From Desulfobacterales bacterium HSG2 (GTDB lineage: Bacteria; Desulfobacterota; Desulfobacteria; Desulfobacterales; 4be13), in the NCBI GenBank assembly GCA_030378035.1, contig JAUCGI010000027.1:1-41260 (forward strand): a stretch of 41,260 nt of DNA, given 5' to 3'. The translations under genes and the position numbers were made by a program. The notes under the pieces were generated by a model. It had not been told where the DNA came from and made no database searches. It was given only the letters and a program-made list of their open reading frames with translations. Numbering within the stretch: the first letter of the stretch is position 1; the number at the start of each line of letters is the position of its first letter. Of the stretch, positions 33,073 through 41,260 are shown piece by piece.

Positions 33073-34443
33073 TCACTTTGGCAGACTGATAATAAATTCC
33101 GTATATTGTCCATCTTCTGTCTCCACTTCAATCTTTCCCTGATGTCCCCGTGCAATAATGTTATAACTGATAGATAACCCCAGCCCCGTTCTTTCATATT
33201 CCGGTTTGGTTGTAACAAAGGGATTGAAGATTTCAGGTAATATCTTCGCCGGGATGCCGATCCCGTTATCCTGTATTCGTATTTCGATTCGGTCCGTCAG
33301 GTTTTTTGTAGTCACTGTAAGGCATGGAACATAATCTTTCCCCGATGTCTTCTGCTTATTCTGCATGGCGTCATACGCATTATTTATCACATTGACAAAG
33401 ACCCGGCTGAGGTCCTGGGGGATGATCTTCAGCGGATCAAGGGTCGGGTCATAGTCCGTTTCAATACGAATATCAAAAGATGAATCCCTGCTGCGCATAC
33501 TGTAATAAGTCAGATTCACCGCCTCACCAAGCAAGGCATTCAAATCCGTATCCTGGGGGCCTCCTATGGTTCGGTGCGAATGAATCAGCATACTCTTTAC
33601 AATGCTGTCGGCCCGCTGTCCCTCTTCGTATATATTGGCGGCGTTCGATTGCAAATCGCTCAGAATTTCGGCAATTTTTTCACTGATATCAGAAACAGGG
33701 CAGCCATTCCGGGGACCGATGATATCCCGTAATTCATCGGCCAGATCAATGGACAGGGCAGCGAAACTGTTGATGAGATTCAGAGGGTTTTTAATTTCAT
33801 GGGCAATACCCTCCACAAGCATCCCCAGCGTGGCCATTCTTTCCTGAGCGACAAGCTGATTCTGGGTGGCTTTGAGTTCTTCAACAGCCTGAGACAGTTC
33901 CCGAGTACGCTCGCTCACCTTTTGCTCCAGGTTCTGATTGGCCTCGGCGAGCAATGCTTCTACCCGCTTGCGTTCACCGATCTCCTCCTGGGCTTGGAGA
34001 TACAGTTTTTCCAGGAGTTCATTCTGCTCCGCCAATTGTTTGTCCCGTGAATAACTGTATAAAGCCTCTGTCACCGTCAGTTTGAGATCCGCTTCATCCC
34101 AAGGTTTAGCAATATAACGATAGAGATTGGCCTGGTTTACCGCGTTGCCCACCGCGTTGGCGTCAGCCTGACCGGTCAGAAATATCTTCAGTGCTTTGGG
34201 ATACCGGCCGTGAATCTCTATGAGCAGTTCATCCCCCTTCATCCCCGGCATGATCTGATCGGAGATGATGACGGGAACGTCGATACCCTCTTCTGACAAT
34301 TCTTCAAGAAGCTCAAGGGCTTCCTCGCCGCTTTCGGCGACTTCAACGGTGTACTCTGTTCCCAGGTGATGTATCAGTTGATCCCTGAGACTGGTCAGAA
34401 TCACTGTCTCATCATCCACACATAAGATTACAGGTTTGGCCAT
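33073..34443 (-). CDS. Response regulator-histidine kinase (REC-coiled coil-HisKA-HATPase)
   Basis: A 456-aa soluble protein. The N-terminal REC domain has the acidic pair in CVDDE (10-11), D62 in SDQIMPGMKG and K113 in IAKPWDE. A coiled coil spans about 135-200, followed by an H-box with H215 (GIAHEIKNPLN). The HATPase part has NVINNAYDAM (N-box), QDNGIGIP and GLGLSIS. It lies 3 bp from the upstream single-domain regulator at 34447-34839, whose REC it resembles closely (CVDDE..ILTSLRDQL; KPWDE), so the two are probably co-translated and arose by duplication. It may transfer phosphate from its His to its own or a neighbour's receiver. No DNA-binding domain is present. A hairpin starts right at its stop codon. 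Confidence 0.9.
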   Translation of the reverse strand: MAKPVILCVDDETVILTSLRDQLIHHLGTEYTVEVAESGEEALELLEELSEEGIDVPVIISDQIMPGMKGDELLIEIHGRYPKALKIFLTGQADANAVGNAVNQANLYRYIAKPWDEADLKLTVTEALYSYSRDKQLAEQNELLEKLYLQAQEEIGERKRVEALLAEANQNLEQKVSERTRELSQAVEELKATQNQLVAQERMATLGMLVEGIAHEIKNPLNLINSFAALSIDLADELRDIIGPRNGCPVSDISEKIAEILSDLQSNAANIYEEGQRADSIVKSMLIHSHRTIGGPQDTDLNALLGEAVNLTYYSMRSRDSSFDIRIETDYDPTLDPLKIIPQDLSRVFVNVINNAYDAMQNKQKTSGKDYVPCLTVTTKNLTDRIEIRIQDNGIGIPAKILPEIFNPFVTTKPEYERTGLGLSISYNIIARGHQGKIEVETEDGQYTEFIISLPK

Positions 34444-34446
34444 CCT

Positions 34447-34839
34447 TTAATTCCCCAATCCAGATACGAGTGTTTCAATCAGCTCTTCCTCATCCCACGG
34501 TTTGTACAAACAGCGATGCAGGTTTGCCTCTCGCCGGGTTCGTTCAATGGCTTCCTCATTCGCATGACCGGTCAGCATGACCTTGACAATGCCGGGAAAC
34601 TGCTTATGAACCCGAATAAGAAACTCATCACCCTTCATCTCCGGCATCAGCCAGTCCGATACGATGATGAGAATTTCCACGCCGTCTTCGTTCAATTCCG
34701 AGATCACCTCCAAGGCTTCATCCGCACTTTCGGCAAATTCATACATATAACGGCTGCCAAAATGATTCTGGAGCTGATCCCTCAGACTGGTTAGTATGAT
34801 CTCTTCATCGTCAACACATAAAATCACTTTTTGAGACAT
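34447..34839 (-). CDS. Single-domain response regulator (CheY-like)
   Basis: A 130-aa receiver with no output domain. CVDDEE (residues 8-13) gives the acidic pocket, D62 in SDWLMPEMKG is the phospho-acceptor, T90 in MLTGHA the conserved Thr, and K113 in LYKPWDE the Lys. It is nearly the same length and pattern as the receiver of the following gene. AAAGGAG lies 8 nt before the ATG, and its stop is 3 bp from the next start. The likely role is phosphate shuttle or sink for the neighbouring kinases. Confidence 0.9.
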   Translation of the reverse strand: MSQKVILCVDDEEIILTSLRDQLQNHFGSRYMYEFAESADEALEVISELNEDGVEILIIVSDWLMPEMKGDEFLIRVHKQFPGIVKVMLTGHANEEAIERTRREANLHRCLYKPWDEEELIETLVSGLGN

Positions 34840-34857
34840 AATAAAACTCCTTTGGTT

Positions 34858-34985
34858 GTCAGTTTCCGGTTGACGGTTTCCAGTTGACGGTTGACGGTTG
34901 ACGGTTGACAGTGACCGTCAACTGGAAACTGGAAACCGGAAACCGTCAACCGGAAACCGTCAACCGGAAACCGTCAACCGGAAAC
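34858..34985 (+). repeat. Palindromic simple-repeat hairpin (GGTTGACGGTTTCC text)
   Basis: The left arm (34858-34912) is GTTGACGGTTGACGG-type repeats with TTTCCGG and TTTCCAG variants. The right arm (34915-34985) is CCGTCAACTGGAAAC and GGAAACCGTCAACC-type repeats. They are complementary with the centre at GACAGTGACCGTC. The right end supplies the stop codon and last residues of the kinase at 34974-36443 on the minus strand. Confidence 0.87.
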
Positions 34986-36443
34986 CGAAATTGGCAAAAA
35001 AACGCTGAACGTGGTTTTCCCGGGCTGACTCTCCACTTTTATTCTGCCCTGATGTCGGTCAATAATATTCTGAACAATATCCAAGCCCAGCCCGCTGCCC
35101 TCTCCGGAAGGTTTGGTGGTGAAAAACGGCTCGAATATGCGGGCCTGAGCCTCTTCGGATATGCCGCATCCGGAATCGGTAATTTGAACGATAACATAAG
35201 CATCCTGACCCGGTTCTGTTTCCGAGTCGGATCGGATATCGGGGAGTTCTGAGGCGTCGGGAATCCGAACGGTAATTTCCAATATCCCCTTTCCTTCCAT
35301 TGCCTGGATCGCATTGTGAATAAGATTTGTCCAGACCTGATTCAGTTCATCCGGATAACAGAGCATATCGGGAACTTCTCCGTAATTTTTTATGACCTCG
35401 ATCCCTTTCTTCAACTGATTATCGTAGAGGGTGAGCACCACGTCAATCCCTTCAGGAACATTTGCACTGAGCATCTGGTCGGAATCGTCATGACGGGCAT
35501 AGCTTTTGAGGGCAAAGACCACTTTGGATGCCCGTTCCACCGCGGTCATGATATTCCGGCTGTTATTCTGCTGGACAAACAGGTTATAGGCGGTTTGCAG
35601 GATAAAGGAACTGTTTTCCTCCTCTAAAAGCCGGATAAAGGGGGATATATGGGAGATGCCCATATTCGCCAATATATTGGCGAACGAATCGGTTTCATTC
35701 ATTCCCTGTTCTTCCAATTCCTTTTTTAGTGAGCGCCTCAGTTTCCGTGTTTCTCTCGAAGAGAGATTTTTCCTGTTTTCCAGGGCCGCCTGTGAAAGCG
35801 CGAAGAAATCGGCCTGGCGATCCGGGGGAAGCTCCTGGAACAGTTGGGGCAGTTGCCGGACCGAGGCGCTGAGCGCGTTGGAAATATTGTTGATCGAAGC
35901 CCGTATGGCCCCTAACGGTGTGTTGATTTCATGGGCAACACCCGCAACAAGCTGGCCCAATGCCGCCATTTTTTCCCGGAGGATGAGCTGATTCTGGGCG
36001 GATTTCAGTTGTTCATAAGCCTCTGTGAGCGCTTTGTTTTTCTCTTCAAGAGTGGTTTGCAGACTCCGCAGGGAGAGATGAGTCTCCACACGAGCCAGCA
36101 CCTCTTCGGACTGAAACGGTTTGGTGATATAATCCACCCCTCCGAGAGAAAAGGCTTTCACTTTGTCAAAAATTTCATTTTTCGCGCTGATAAAGATCAC
36201 CGGTATGTCACGGGTACGTTCATCCGCTTTTAATTTTTCGCAGACTTCATAGCCAGTCATGCCGGGCATCATGATATCAAGCAGGATCAGATCCGGAGTC
36301 TCCGCGTACACGGCTGACAGGGCCAGAAGGCCGTCCGGTACAGGTCGGACCGTATATTTGTGACCTGTCAGTATCCTGGTCAGAAGCCGTAAATTGGCAT
36401 GGGTGTCGTCAACAGCTAAGATATTCGCTTTTCTGGTATCCAT
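34974..36443 (-). CDS. Response regulator-histidine kinase (REC-HisKA-HATPase) with long helical linker
   Basis: A 489-aa soluble protein. REC has AVDDTHAN (10-17), D56 in LLLDIMMPGMTG-like context and K108 in DYITKPF. The H-box has H171 (AGVAHEINTPLG). Between it and the N-box (VWTNLIHNAIQAM) there is an unusually long helical insert (about 190-300; RKLRRSLKKELEEQG), which I have seen in other kinases of this lineage. The HATPase ends with DSGCGI, FTTKPSGEGSGLGLDI and KTTFSVFLPI. AGGAG lies 8 nt before the ATG. The final residues SVSG and the stop are encoded by the 34.9 kb repeat. No sensor domain or membrane segment is present, so it probably takes its signal through the receiver. Confidence 0.9.
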   Translation of the reverse strand: MDTRKANILAVDDTHANLRLLTRILTGHKYTVRPVPDGLLALSAVYAETPDLILLDIMMPGMTGYEVCEKLKADERTRDIPVIFISAKNEIFDKVKAFSLGGVDYITKPFQSEEVLARVETHLSLRSLQTTLEEKNKALTEAYEQLKSAQNQLILREKMAALGQLVAGVAHEINTPLGAIRASINNISNALSASVRQLPQLFQELPPDRQADFFALSQAALENRKNLSSRETRKLRRSLKKELEEQGMNETDSFANILANMGISHISPFIRLLEEENSSFILQTAYNLFVQQNNSRNIMTAVERASKVVFALKSYARHDDSDQMLSANVPEGIDVVLTLYDNQLKKGIEVIKNYGEVPDMLCYPDELNQVWTNLIHNAIQAMEGKGILEITVRIPDASELPDIRSDSETEPGQDAYVIVQITDSGCGISEEAQARIFEPFFTTKPSGEGSGLGLDIVQNIIDRHQGRIKVESQPGKTTFSVFLPISVSG

Positions 36444-36479
36444 ATCATATCTCCTGCTTTTTGAATGATTTCGGAAAGG

Positions 36480-38447
36480 TTAATCGCCCTTTGCTTCCTG
36501 AATCAAACGTAAGATCTTAGTGTATTCAAATTCATCAGCCATACTCGCCAGCACACCGCCTAATGCGTCGTCATGACTGCGGATTTCCTCAATGATGCCG
36601 CAAACCATATCCATGTTGGCCCGGATGGTGGCATGTTCCAACTTTGCCGTCAAATCAGAGGGAACGGCAGCGAGAGCGGCCGGGATCCTCTTTGTCTCCA
36701 TACCATTCTCAGACTGAGGCGAGGCAGGCGGCCGGTCTTCATCATAGACATATCGGATTCCGAGATGTTTTTTCATCATGTCAAATATCTCTGCCTCCCG
36801 GAAAGGTTTGCGCAAAAAATCGTCGCAGCCTGTGGACAAAACAACTTTCCGCTCCTCTTCAAAGGTGCTGGCGGTCAGGGCAATAATCGCTGTGGCCTGG
36901 CCCCTGATCGTCGCTTTGATCCGTTTGGCGGCCTCATATCCGTCCATGACCGGCATCCGCATGTCCATCCAGATCAGGTGAGGTTCCCAGCTTTTCCATA
37001 TTTCAATCGCTTCCTGACCGTCGCAGGCTTCCCTGAGCTTGAATCCGAGGGGACTCAGCAGTTTGACCAGCAGTTGGCGGTTGCTCTGTTTGTTATCCAC
37101 AATCAGAATACGATAGCAGGGCTGATCCGCTTCCAGGGCGATAATTCGCCGTTCAGGCAGGCAGGTTCGGATATCTCCCGCGTCAACCACGCTGACTCGG
37201 ATATCAAATCTGAACACCGAGCCTCGGCCGACCTCACTGCTGACATTCATCTCGCCGCCCATGAGTTGGACAAACTTTTGGCTGATCGGCAGTCCCAAGC
37301 CCGTCCCTTCCTGGGATTCCCGACCGACTTTTGTCTGCACAAAGGCTTCAAACATATCATCCAGCTCCTCCGCCGCTATGCCGGGTCCTGTGTCTTCGAC
37401 TTCAAAGAGAATGGTTTGTTGTCGGTTGTCGGTTGTCGGTTGCCCCCTGTCCGCGGCCTCTGAATTCCCATCTCCGACCTTACTTTTTGCTCGCAATGAG
37501 ACGCCTCCCTCACTGGTAAATTTGACCGCGTTATTAAGGAGGTTGATCAGCACCTGGCGCAAACGCACCTCATCGGTTTGCACATACCGAGGCACATCCG
37601 GGATGCACTCAAAAATCAGTTCCAACTCTTTTTCTTCGGCCTGAAACCGGAACATATCTTCCAGTTCATCCAGCATGCGATACAGATCGAAATTCTGTTT
37701 GTGCAGTGCGATACGGCCTGCCTCAATCTTGGACATATCCAGCACATCATTGATAAGGTTCAACAGGTGTTCCCCGCTGTGGGTGATAATGAAGAGATTC
37801 TCCTGATGTTCCACGGGCAGGTTCTGACTGCGGATCATCAGTTGGGAAAATCCCAGAATGGCGTTCAGAGGGGTGCGGAGTTCATGGCTCATACTGGCAA
37901 GAAAGGCGCTTTTTGCCTGACTGGCAGCCTCCGCGGCCTCTTTCGCCTGTCTCAGCTCTTTCTGAGTCTGCCTCAGCGCCTTTTCTGCCTGTTTTCGCTC
38001 GTTGATCTCTTTTCGGAGCTGAGCGTTTTTTTCTTCCAGATGCTTTTGCAGATTTCGCAGGGCCAGATGCGTTTCAACACGCGCCAAAACCTCTTCGGAC
38101 TGAAACGGTTTGGTGATATAATCAATCGCGCCGACCGAGAAGGCTTTTACCTTGTCAACGACTTCATCCAGGGAACTGATAAAGATAACAGGAATATCCC
38201 GGGTCTGTTCATCCGCCTTCAACTCTCCGCAGACTTCATATCCGGACATATCCGGCATAACAATGTCTAACAAAATCAGATCAAAGTGTTCCGTCCGCAC
38301 ACTCTGCAGGGCGCGGCGGCCATTCAGCACAGGCTTGACATTATACCCTTTCTGAGTCAGCATCCTCGTTAAAAAACGCAAACTGATCCGCGTATCATCA
38401 ACAACCAAAATATCGGCTTTCGGGCGAGCAGTCTGATGATCCTTCAT
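36480..38447 (-). CDS. Hybrid histidine kinase (REC-HisKA-HATPase-REC)
   Basis: A 655-aa soluble protein. REC1 has the acidic pair at VVDDT (17-18), D61 in LLDIVMPDMSG and K113. The coiled coil at 130-180 leads to HisKA with H188 (SMSHELRTPLN), and the HATPase spans about 295-420 (LINLLNNAVKF, EDTGPGIA, GTGLGLPIS). REC2 has D495 in IWMDMRMPVMDG and K547. The C-terminal helical tail (595-655) might be a degenerate HPt-like helix bundle, but no active His motif is seen. A short stretch encoding RGQPTTDNRQQT (334-345) is derived from TTGTCGG repeats at 37413-37446. GAGG precedes the ATG. REC1 closely matches that of the next gene (KPFQSEEVLARVETHL), so the two are probably paralogues. The gap between them is 36 bp. 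Confidence 0.92.
   Translation of the reverse strand: MKDHQTARPKADILVVDDTRISLRFLTRMLTQKGYNVKPVLNGRRALQSVRTEHFDLILLDIVMPDMSGYEVCGELKADEQTRDIPVIFISSLDEVVDKVKAFSVGAIDYITKPFQSEEVLARVETHLALRNLQKHLEEKNAQLRKEINERKQAEKALRQTQKELRQAKEAAEAASQAKSAFLASMSHELRTPLNAILGFSQLMIRSQNLPVEHQENLFIITHSGEHLLNLINDVLDMSKIEAGRIALHKQNFDLYRMLDELEDMFRFQAEEKELELIFECIPDVPRYVQTDEVRLRQVLINLLNNAVKFTSEGGVSLRAKSKVGDGNSEAADRGQPTTDNRQQTILFEVEDTGPGIAAEELDDMFEAFVQTKVGRESQEGTGLGLPISQKFVQLMGGEMNVSSEVGRGSVFRFDIRVSVVDAGDIRTCLPERRIIALEADQPCYRILIVDNKQSNRQLLVKLLSPLGFKLREACDGQEAIEIWKSWEPHLIWMDMRMPVMDGYEAAKRIKATIRGQATAIIALTASTFEEERKVVLSTGCDDFLRKPFREAEIFDMMKKHLGIRYVYDEDRPPASPQSENGMETKRIPAALAAVPSDLTAKLEHATIRANMDMVCGIIEEIRSHDDALGGVLASMADEFEYTKILRLIQEAKGD
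37413..37446 (-). repeat. In-gene TTGTCGG simple repeat inside the HATPase domain
   Basis: The + strand reads TTGTTGTCGGTTGTCGGTTG then TCGGTTGCCC. It encodes about a dozen residues between two strands of the ATPase domain of the 655-aa kinase (before ILFEVEDTGPGI), where length variation is tolerated. It resembles the GTTGTCGG/GTTGACGG text of the hairpin at 34.9 kb. Confidence 0.6.
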
Positions 38448-38455
38448 TATTGTTT

Positions 38456-38605
38456 TCCTCTTAATCTTAATCTTAATCTTAATCTTGCTCTTGCTCTTGC
38501 TCTTGCTCTTGCTCTTAATCTTAATCTTAATCTTAATCTTGATCCTAACCTTGCCCGTGTCCGTTTGATTAGGAGCAGGAATAAGATCAAGATCAGGAAT
38601 TTTGG
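38456..38605 (+). repeat. Hexamer-arm hairpin B2 between two kinase genes
   Basis: The left arm is CTTAATCTTAATCTTGCTC-type repeats (38459-38549), and the right arm is the shorter AGGAGCAGGAATAAGATCAA text (38571-38605). The loop (38550-38571) contains CTTGCCCGTGTCCGTTTGAT, matching the loop of B1. It fills the gap between the kinase stop at 38611 and the next kinase start at 38447. Confidence 0.8.
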
Positions 38606-38610
38606 GATTT

Positions 38611-40812
38611 CTAATTTTTTTGTTCGTTTAATTTGTCGATTTTTGTCATTATTACTGATAAAATGTCACAGGCTTCGTCAAATCCGAAATCCTTGACAAG
38701 CATGTCGATTTTTCTGATATCCTCATCCATATTGTCGGGGAGCGCATATTTGAGAATCGTCCCTGTTATTTCGGAACTGCCGAAAGGGTTCAAATCATTC
38801 AGAGATGCTTCAAGGCTTTTAAATAATACAAAAAGTTCATTCAGCTCGGCCGGTCTGTTTTTTTTCTGATCCGTATCGTGACCTTCAACAGGCTCGGGTG
38901 ATTGAATATTCTCTGTAAGATCATCCTTTTTCACTCTGTCTGTGGCAGGTATCTCAGATAATGGTTTCAGACCGAAGCGGGAGGTAAAGGAAAACTGACT
39001 TCCTTTGCCCGGCGCACTTTCAACATTAATTCCGTCTCCTCCCATCATGACGACCAACTTTCGGCTGATGGCGAGACCCAGGCCGGTACCGCCGTATTTT
39101 CTTGTGGTGGAGCCGTCCATTTGGGTGAAGGAATCAAACAGCGAACCGATTTTCTCACGGGGAATGCCGATCCCAGTATCCGAAACCTCGAATTCCAGCA
39201 CAGCCTCCAGCATATTCTCTTCAATAACGGAAACATTGAGACGGATATCTCCTTTATCAGTGAATTTGAACGCGTTGTCAATCAGATTCTCCAGAACCCG
39301 TCGTAATTTTGAGGAATCTCCTACCAGGCCGGCCGGCGCATCCGCCGAGATCTCCGCGGCAAAGAGAATCTCTTTCTGTAGCGTCTTTCCCCCGAAGTCA
39401 TCTCTGACCATTTCTAAAAAATTGGGGAGACTGAAAGGTTCGGCTTTGATATTCATCTGGTCCGTCTCAATTTTTGCAAAATCAATAATGTCATTGAGAA
39501 TCGCCATAAGGGAGCGGGATGAGGTCTGAACCGCTTTCAGACATTCCCGCTGTTTTTCGCTCATATCCATCTCCAAAGCCAGGTCGCTCATACCGATAAT
39601 GGAGTTCATGGGTGTTCGGATTTCATGGGACATATTCGCCAAAAATTCACTTTTTGCACGGCTCGCCTGCTCTGCCTGCTTTTTGGCGATCTCAAGCTCC
39701 TTTGCATGGCTTGTCAGTTTTTCGTTCATCTCAGTCAGCTCGGCGGTGCGTTTCTCCACCAGTTCTTCAAGGTGGTAACGATGGCGGCTGATGGTGTCCA
39801 ACATGTCATTGAGGGCGAATCCCAGTTCCGAGATTTCATCTCCGAAACCGGAAGAAAAACGCGCCTGATCATTGCCGGATTTCACCTCTGCCACAACTTC
39901 CGACATCTGCCTGACGGGATTAACAATCTTTTTCGCCATCATGTCAAGAATAATCACAAGCAATATGAAAGCAATTCCCGCTGAAATCAGAAACCATCGC
40001 TGTGACGCGCGGCGCAGTTGCCTGCCTGTTAATATCGCGTTTGATGAGAGTCTCTCCGCAGTCTGAGATATATTTGAAAAATGATCCGTCAGCTCGGCAC
40101 TGATCTCATCAAACCGTTTCTCAATCTTCCGGATATCTTTTTCCAGTGCAAAATCATATGTCATACAATTCTCCAAATTTGCGACATAGGATTGCATATG
40201 TGTATGTGTGACCTGAGACATGGAAATCTTCTTCTTTAATAATCCGAAAATCATCCAGAATGCCTGGTATTGCGAATCTCTCCGGTTTTGCAGGTATGCC
40301 CCTATAAATCGGTCCAAATTGCGGAGCACTCTGAGCGTCTCCACATCATTGTTCGCCAGGAGGGTGGAAGATAATACCTGATAACTTGAGTTAATCTGGG
40401 TCAGATTCAACTTCCGATCGTTTCCAAGCTGTATGATATGATTGAACGCGTCTTCATATTCAGACATCAGACGGGATATCTGAGACATTTCATCGGGTAA
40501 GTGGCCTGTCAGAGGTCCCGGGTTAAAGGCTGCGATCCTTTTTCGGATGTTTTCAACGGAGGCGCCGAACTGCTTGTCCGCTCCGGAATGGCTTTTTGTA
40601 TGAATGATCTGCCCCCAGAACCTGACCTTCCAGAATTCTTTTTCCAATTCTTTGATCTCTTTATATATCATCACCGACACCTGCTCAGTCTCCGAACTGC
40701 TCCCGAGCTTGCTGAGAAACACCGCAAGTTCGATATACCCGACACAAAACAGAAGGACTAGGAATCCTATGATGATATAGAATCTTTCTTTTGTATTCCT
40801 GAAAACCAGCAT
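38611..40812 (-). CDS. Membrane sensor histidine kinase (TM-periplasmic helical sensor-TM-HAMP-HisKA-HATPase)
   Basis: A 733-aa inner-membrane kinase. TM1 lies at about residues 11-33, a long helical extracytoplasmic sensor at 35-270, TM2 at 273-291, HAMP at 292-345 ([14 protein letters not shown]) and a coiled coil to 385. HisKA has H396 ([12 protein letters not shown]) and HATPase runs to about 620 (GTGLGLAIS). The tail (about 665-730) is shared with the 1131-aa kinase ([38 protein letters not shown]). There is no receiver, so it is the probable entry point of signal into the block. The start is set at the MLVFRN methionine with AAAGGGAAAGG upstream. A longer frame to 41058 exists only because the 43-bp repeats stay open, and it encodes low-complexity Arg/Gly text. 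A hairpin ends 5 bp past the stop. Confidence 0.9.
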   Translation of the reverse strand: MLVFRNTKERFYIIIGFLVLLFCVGYIELAVFLSKLGSSSETEQVSVMIYKEIKELEKEFWKVRFWGQIIHTKSHSGADKQFGASVENIRKRIAAFNPGPLTGHLPDEMSQISRLMSEYEDAFNHIIQLGNDRKLNLTQINSSYQVLSSTLLANNDVETLRVLRNLDRFIGAYLQNRRDSQYQAFWMIFGLLKKKISMSQVTHTHMQSYVANLENCMTYDFALEKDIRKIEKRFDEISAELTDHFSNISQTAERLSSNAILTGRQLRRASQRWFLISAGIAFILLVIILDMMAKKIVNPVRQMSEVVAEVKSGNDQARFSSGFGDEISELGFALNDMLDTISRHRYHLEELVEKRTAELTEMNEKLTSHAKELEIAKKQAEQASRAKSEFLANMSHEIRTPMNSIIGMSDLALEMDMSEKQRECLKAVQTSSRSLMAILNDIIDFAKIETDQMNIKAEPFSLPNFLEMVRDDFGGKTLQKEILFAAEISADAPAGLVGDSSKLRRVLENLIDNAFKFTDKGDIRLNVSVIEENMLEAVLEFEVSDTGIGIPREKIGSLFDSFTQMDGSTTRKYGGTGLGLAISRKLVVMMGGDGINVESAPGKGSQFSFTSRFGLKPLSEIPATDRVKKDDLTENIQSPEPVEGHDTDQKKNRPAELNELFVLFKSLEASLNDLNPFGSSEITGTILKYALPDNMDEDIRKIDMLVKDFGFDEACDILSVIMTKIDKLNEQKN

Positions 40813-40834
40813 GTCCTTTCCCTTTGTGATTGAA

Positions 40835-41260
40835 GATTGCCGAATCCGGCGGTTTCCCTCCGTTACCGCTCCCACCGGATTGCCGAATCGGGCGGTTCCG
40901 CTCCGCTCCCGCTCCCGCCGGATTGCCAAATCCGGCGGCTCCGCTCCGTTCCCGCTCCCGCCGGATTGCCAAATCCGGCGGCTCCACTCCGTTCCCGCTC
41001 CCGACGGATTGCCAAATCCGGCGGCTCCGCTCCGTTCCCGCTCCCGCCGGATTGCCAAATCCGGCGGCTCCGCTCCGTTACCGCTCCCGCCGGATTGCCA
41101 AATCCGGCGGCTTCACTCCGTTACCGCTCCCGCCGGATTGCCAAATCCGGCGGCTTCACTCCGTTACCGCTCCCGCCGGATTGCCAAATCCGGTGGCTCC
41201 GCTCCGTTACCGCTCCCGACGGATTGCCAAATCCGGCGGCTTCGCTCCGTTCCCGCTCCC
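40835..41260 (+). repeat. 43-bp palindromic tandem array running off the window
   Basis: Units with CCGGATTGCCAAATCCGG begin at 40875, 40918, 40961, 41004, 41047, 41090, 41133, 41176 and 41219, with a degenerate one before, so the period is exactly 43. Between palindromes lies CGGCTCCGCTCCGTTCCCGC or a TTACCGC variant. There are no unique spacers, so this is not a CRISPR array. It forms the upstream region of the membrane kinase gene. The array continues past the window end. Confidence 0.92.

Noticed and set aside
32825..33142. Low-complexity ORFs (Leu/Phe or Lys/Ser/Glu runs) in the hexamer hairpin
   Set aside because: The hexamer repeat keeps several frames open on both strands; there is no start signal or domain.
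40813..41058. N-terminal extension of the membrane kinase (82 residues)
   Set aside because: It is translated from the 43-bp repeat array, is low-complexity Arg/Gly/Ser text, and a ribosome binding site with a normal membrane-anchor start lies at 40812.
40835..41260. CRISPR array
   Set aside because: The 43-bp units are contiguous with no unique spacers, and no cas gene lies in the window.

Overview
The window reads as accessory chromosome from a Gram-negative, probably anaerobic bacterium, most likely a member of the Desulfobacterota (Desulfonema-like Desulfobacterales). This assignment is an inference. It rests on gene content (DUF3786, DUF3795, a TIGR04076-like gene, recC, long multi-receiver histidine kinases, a STAND regulator with a BTAD domain), a moderate base composition, and an extreme load of palindromic and simple-sequence repeats between genes and even inside them. 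No rRNA or tRNA gene was recognised.

Layout. Positions 1-7.6 kb (+ strand) look like a small defence or conflict island. They hold a conserved small protein, a coupled pair whose second member carries a HEPN Rx4H motif, a broken O-antigen ligase gene, an OLD-like AAA ATPase coupled to a TOPRIM-like protein, and an AlbA_2/Schlafen-type ATP-binding protein. They end with an HNH-RNA ligase fusion whose last bases overlap a minimal K+-channel pore gene. The 5' end of the RNA ligase gene and its upstream hairpin element are tandemly triplicated with a 273-bp period. Positions 7.6-17.2 kb hold mostly single + strand genes (isochorismatase-like hydrolase, PLP decarboxylase, TPR membrane protein, Tat-type metallophosphoesterase, duplicated PH-like membrane protein, gluzincin-like protein, DUF3786-tyrosine phosphatase fusion, DUF3795 protein), mixed with decayed genes (TIGR04076-like, HigA-like fragment, a doubly frameshifted membrane protein).

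Positions 17.2-24.7 kb are dominated by non-coding DNA: an apparently ORF-less group II intron on the minus strand, a 67-bp tandem repeat, a large STAND/BTAD regulator on the minus strand, blocks of direct repeats, several hairpin elements and a transposase fragment. Positions 24.7-29 kb hold a secreted FecR-like protein and recC without recB or recD beside it. Positions 29.4-40.8 kb are a block of six minus-strand two-component genes: five histidine kinases (four with receivers) and one single-domain receiver. No DNA-binding output regulator is present, so they may form one phosphorelay. The window ends in a 43-bp palindromic tandem array.

The most unusual theme is a modular system of nested palindromes. 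Several different terminal inverted repeats enclose long arms made of degenerate short repeats, and the same arm sequences recur inside different terminal repeats. The elements lie against or supply stop codons, insert into each other, and share a 22-nt loop core at two loci 16 kb apart. Similar simple-repeat tracts sit in frame inside kinase domains. These elements, the HNH-RNA ligase/K+-pore pair and the ATPase/TOPRIM pair are the best candidates for undescribed biology here.
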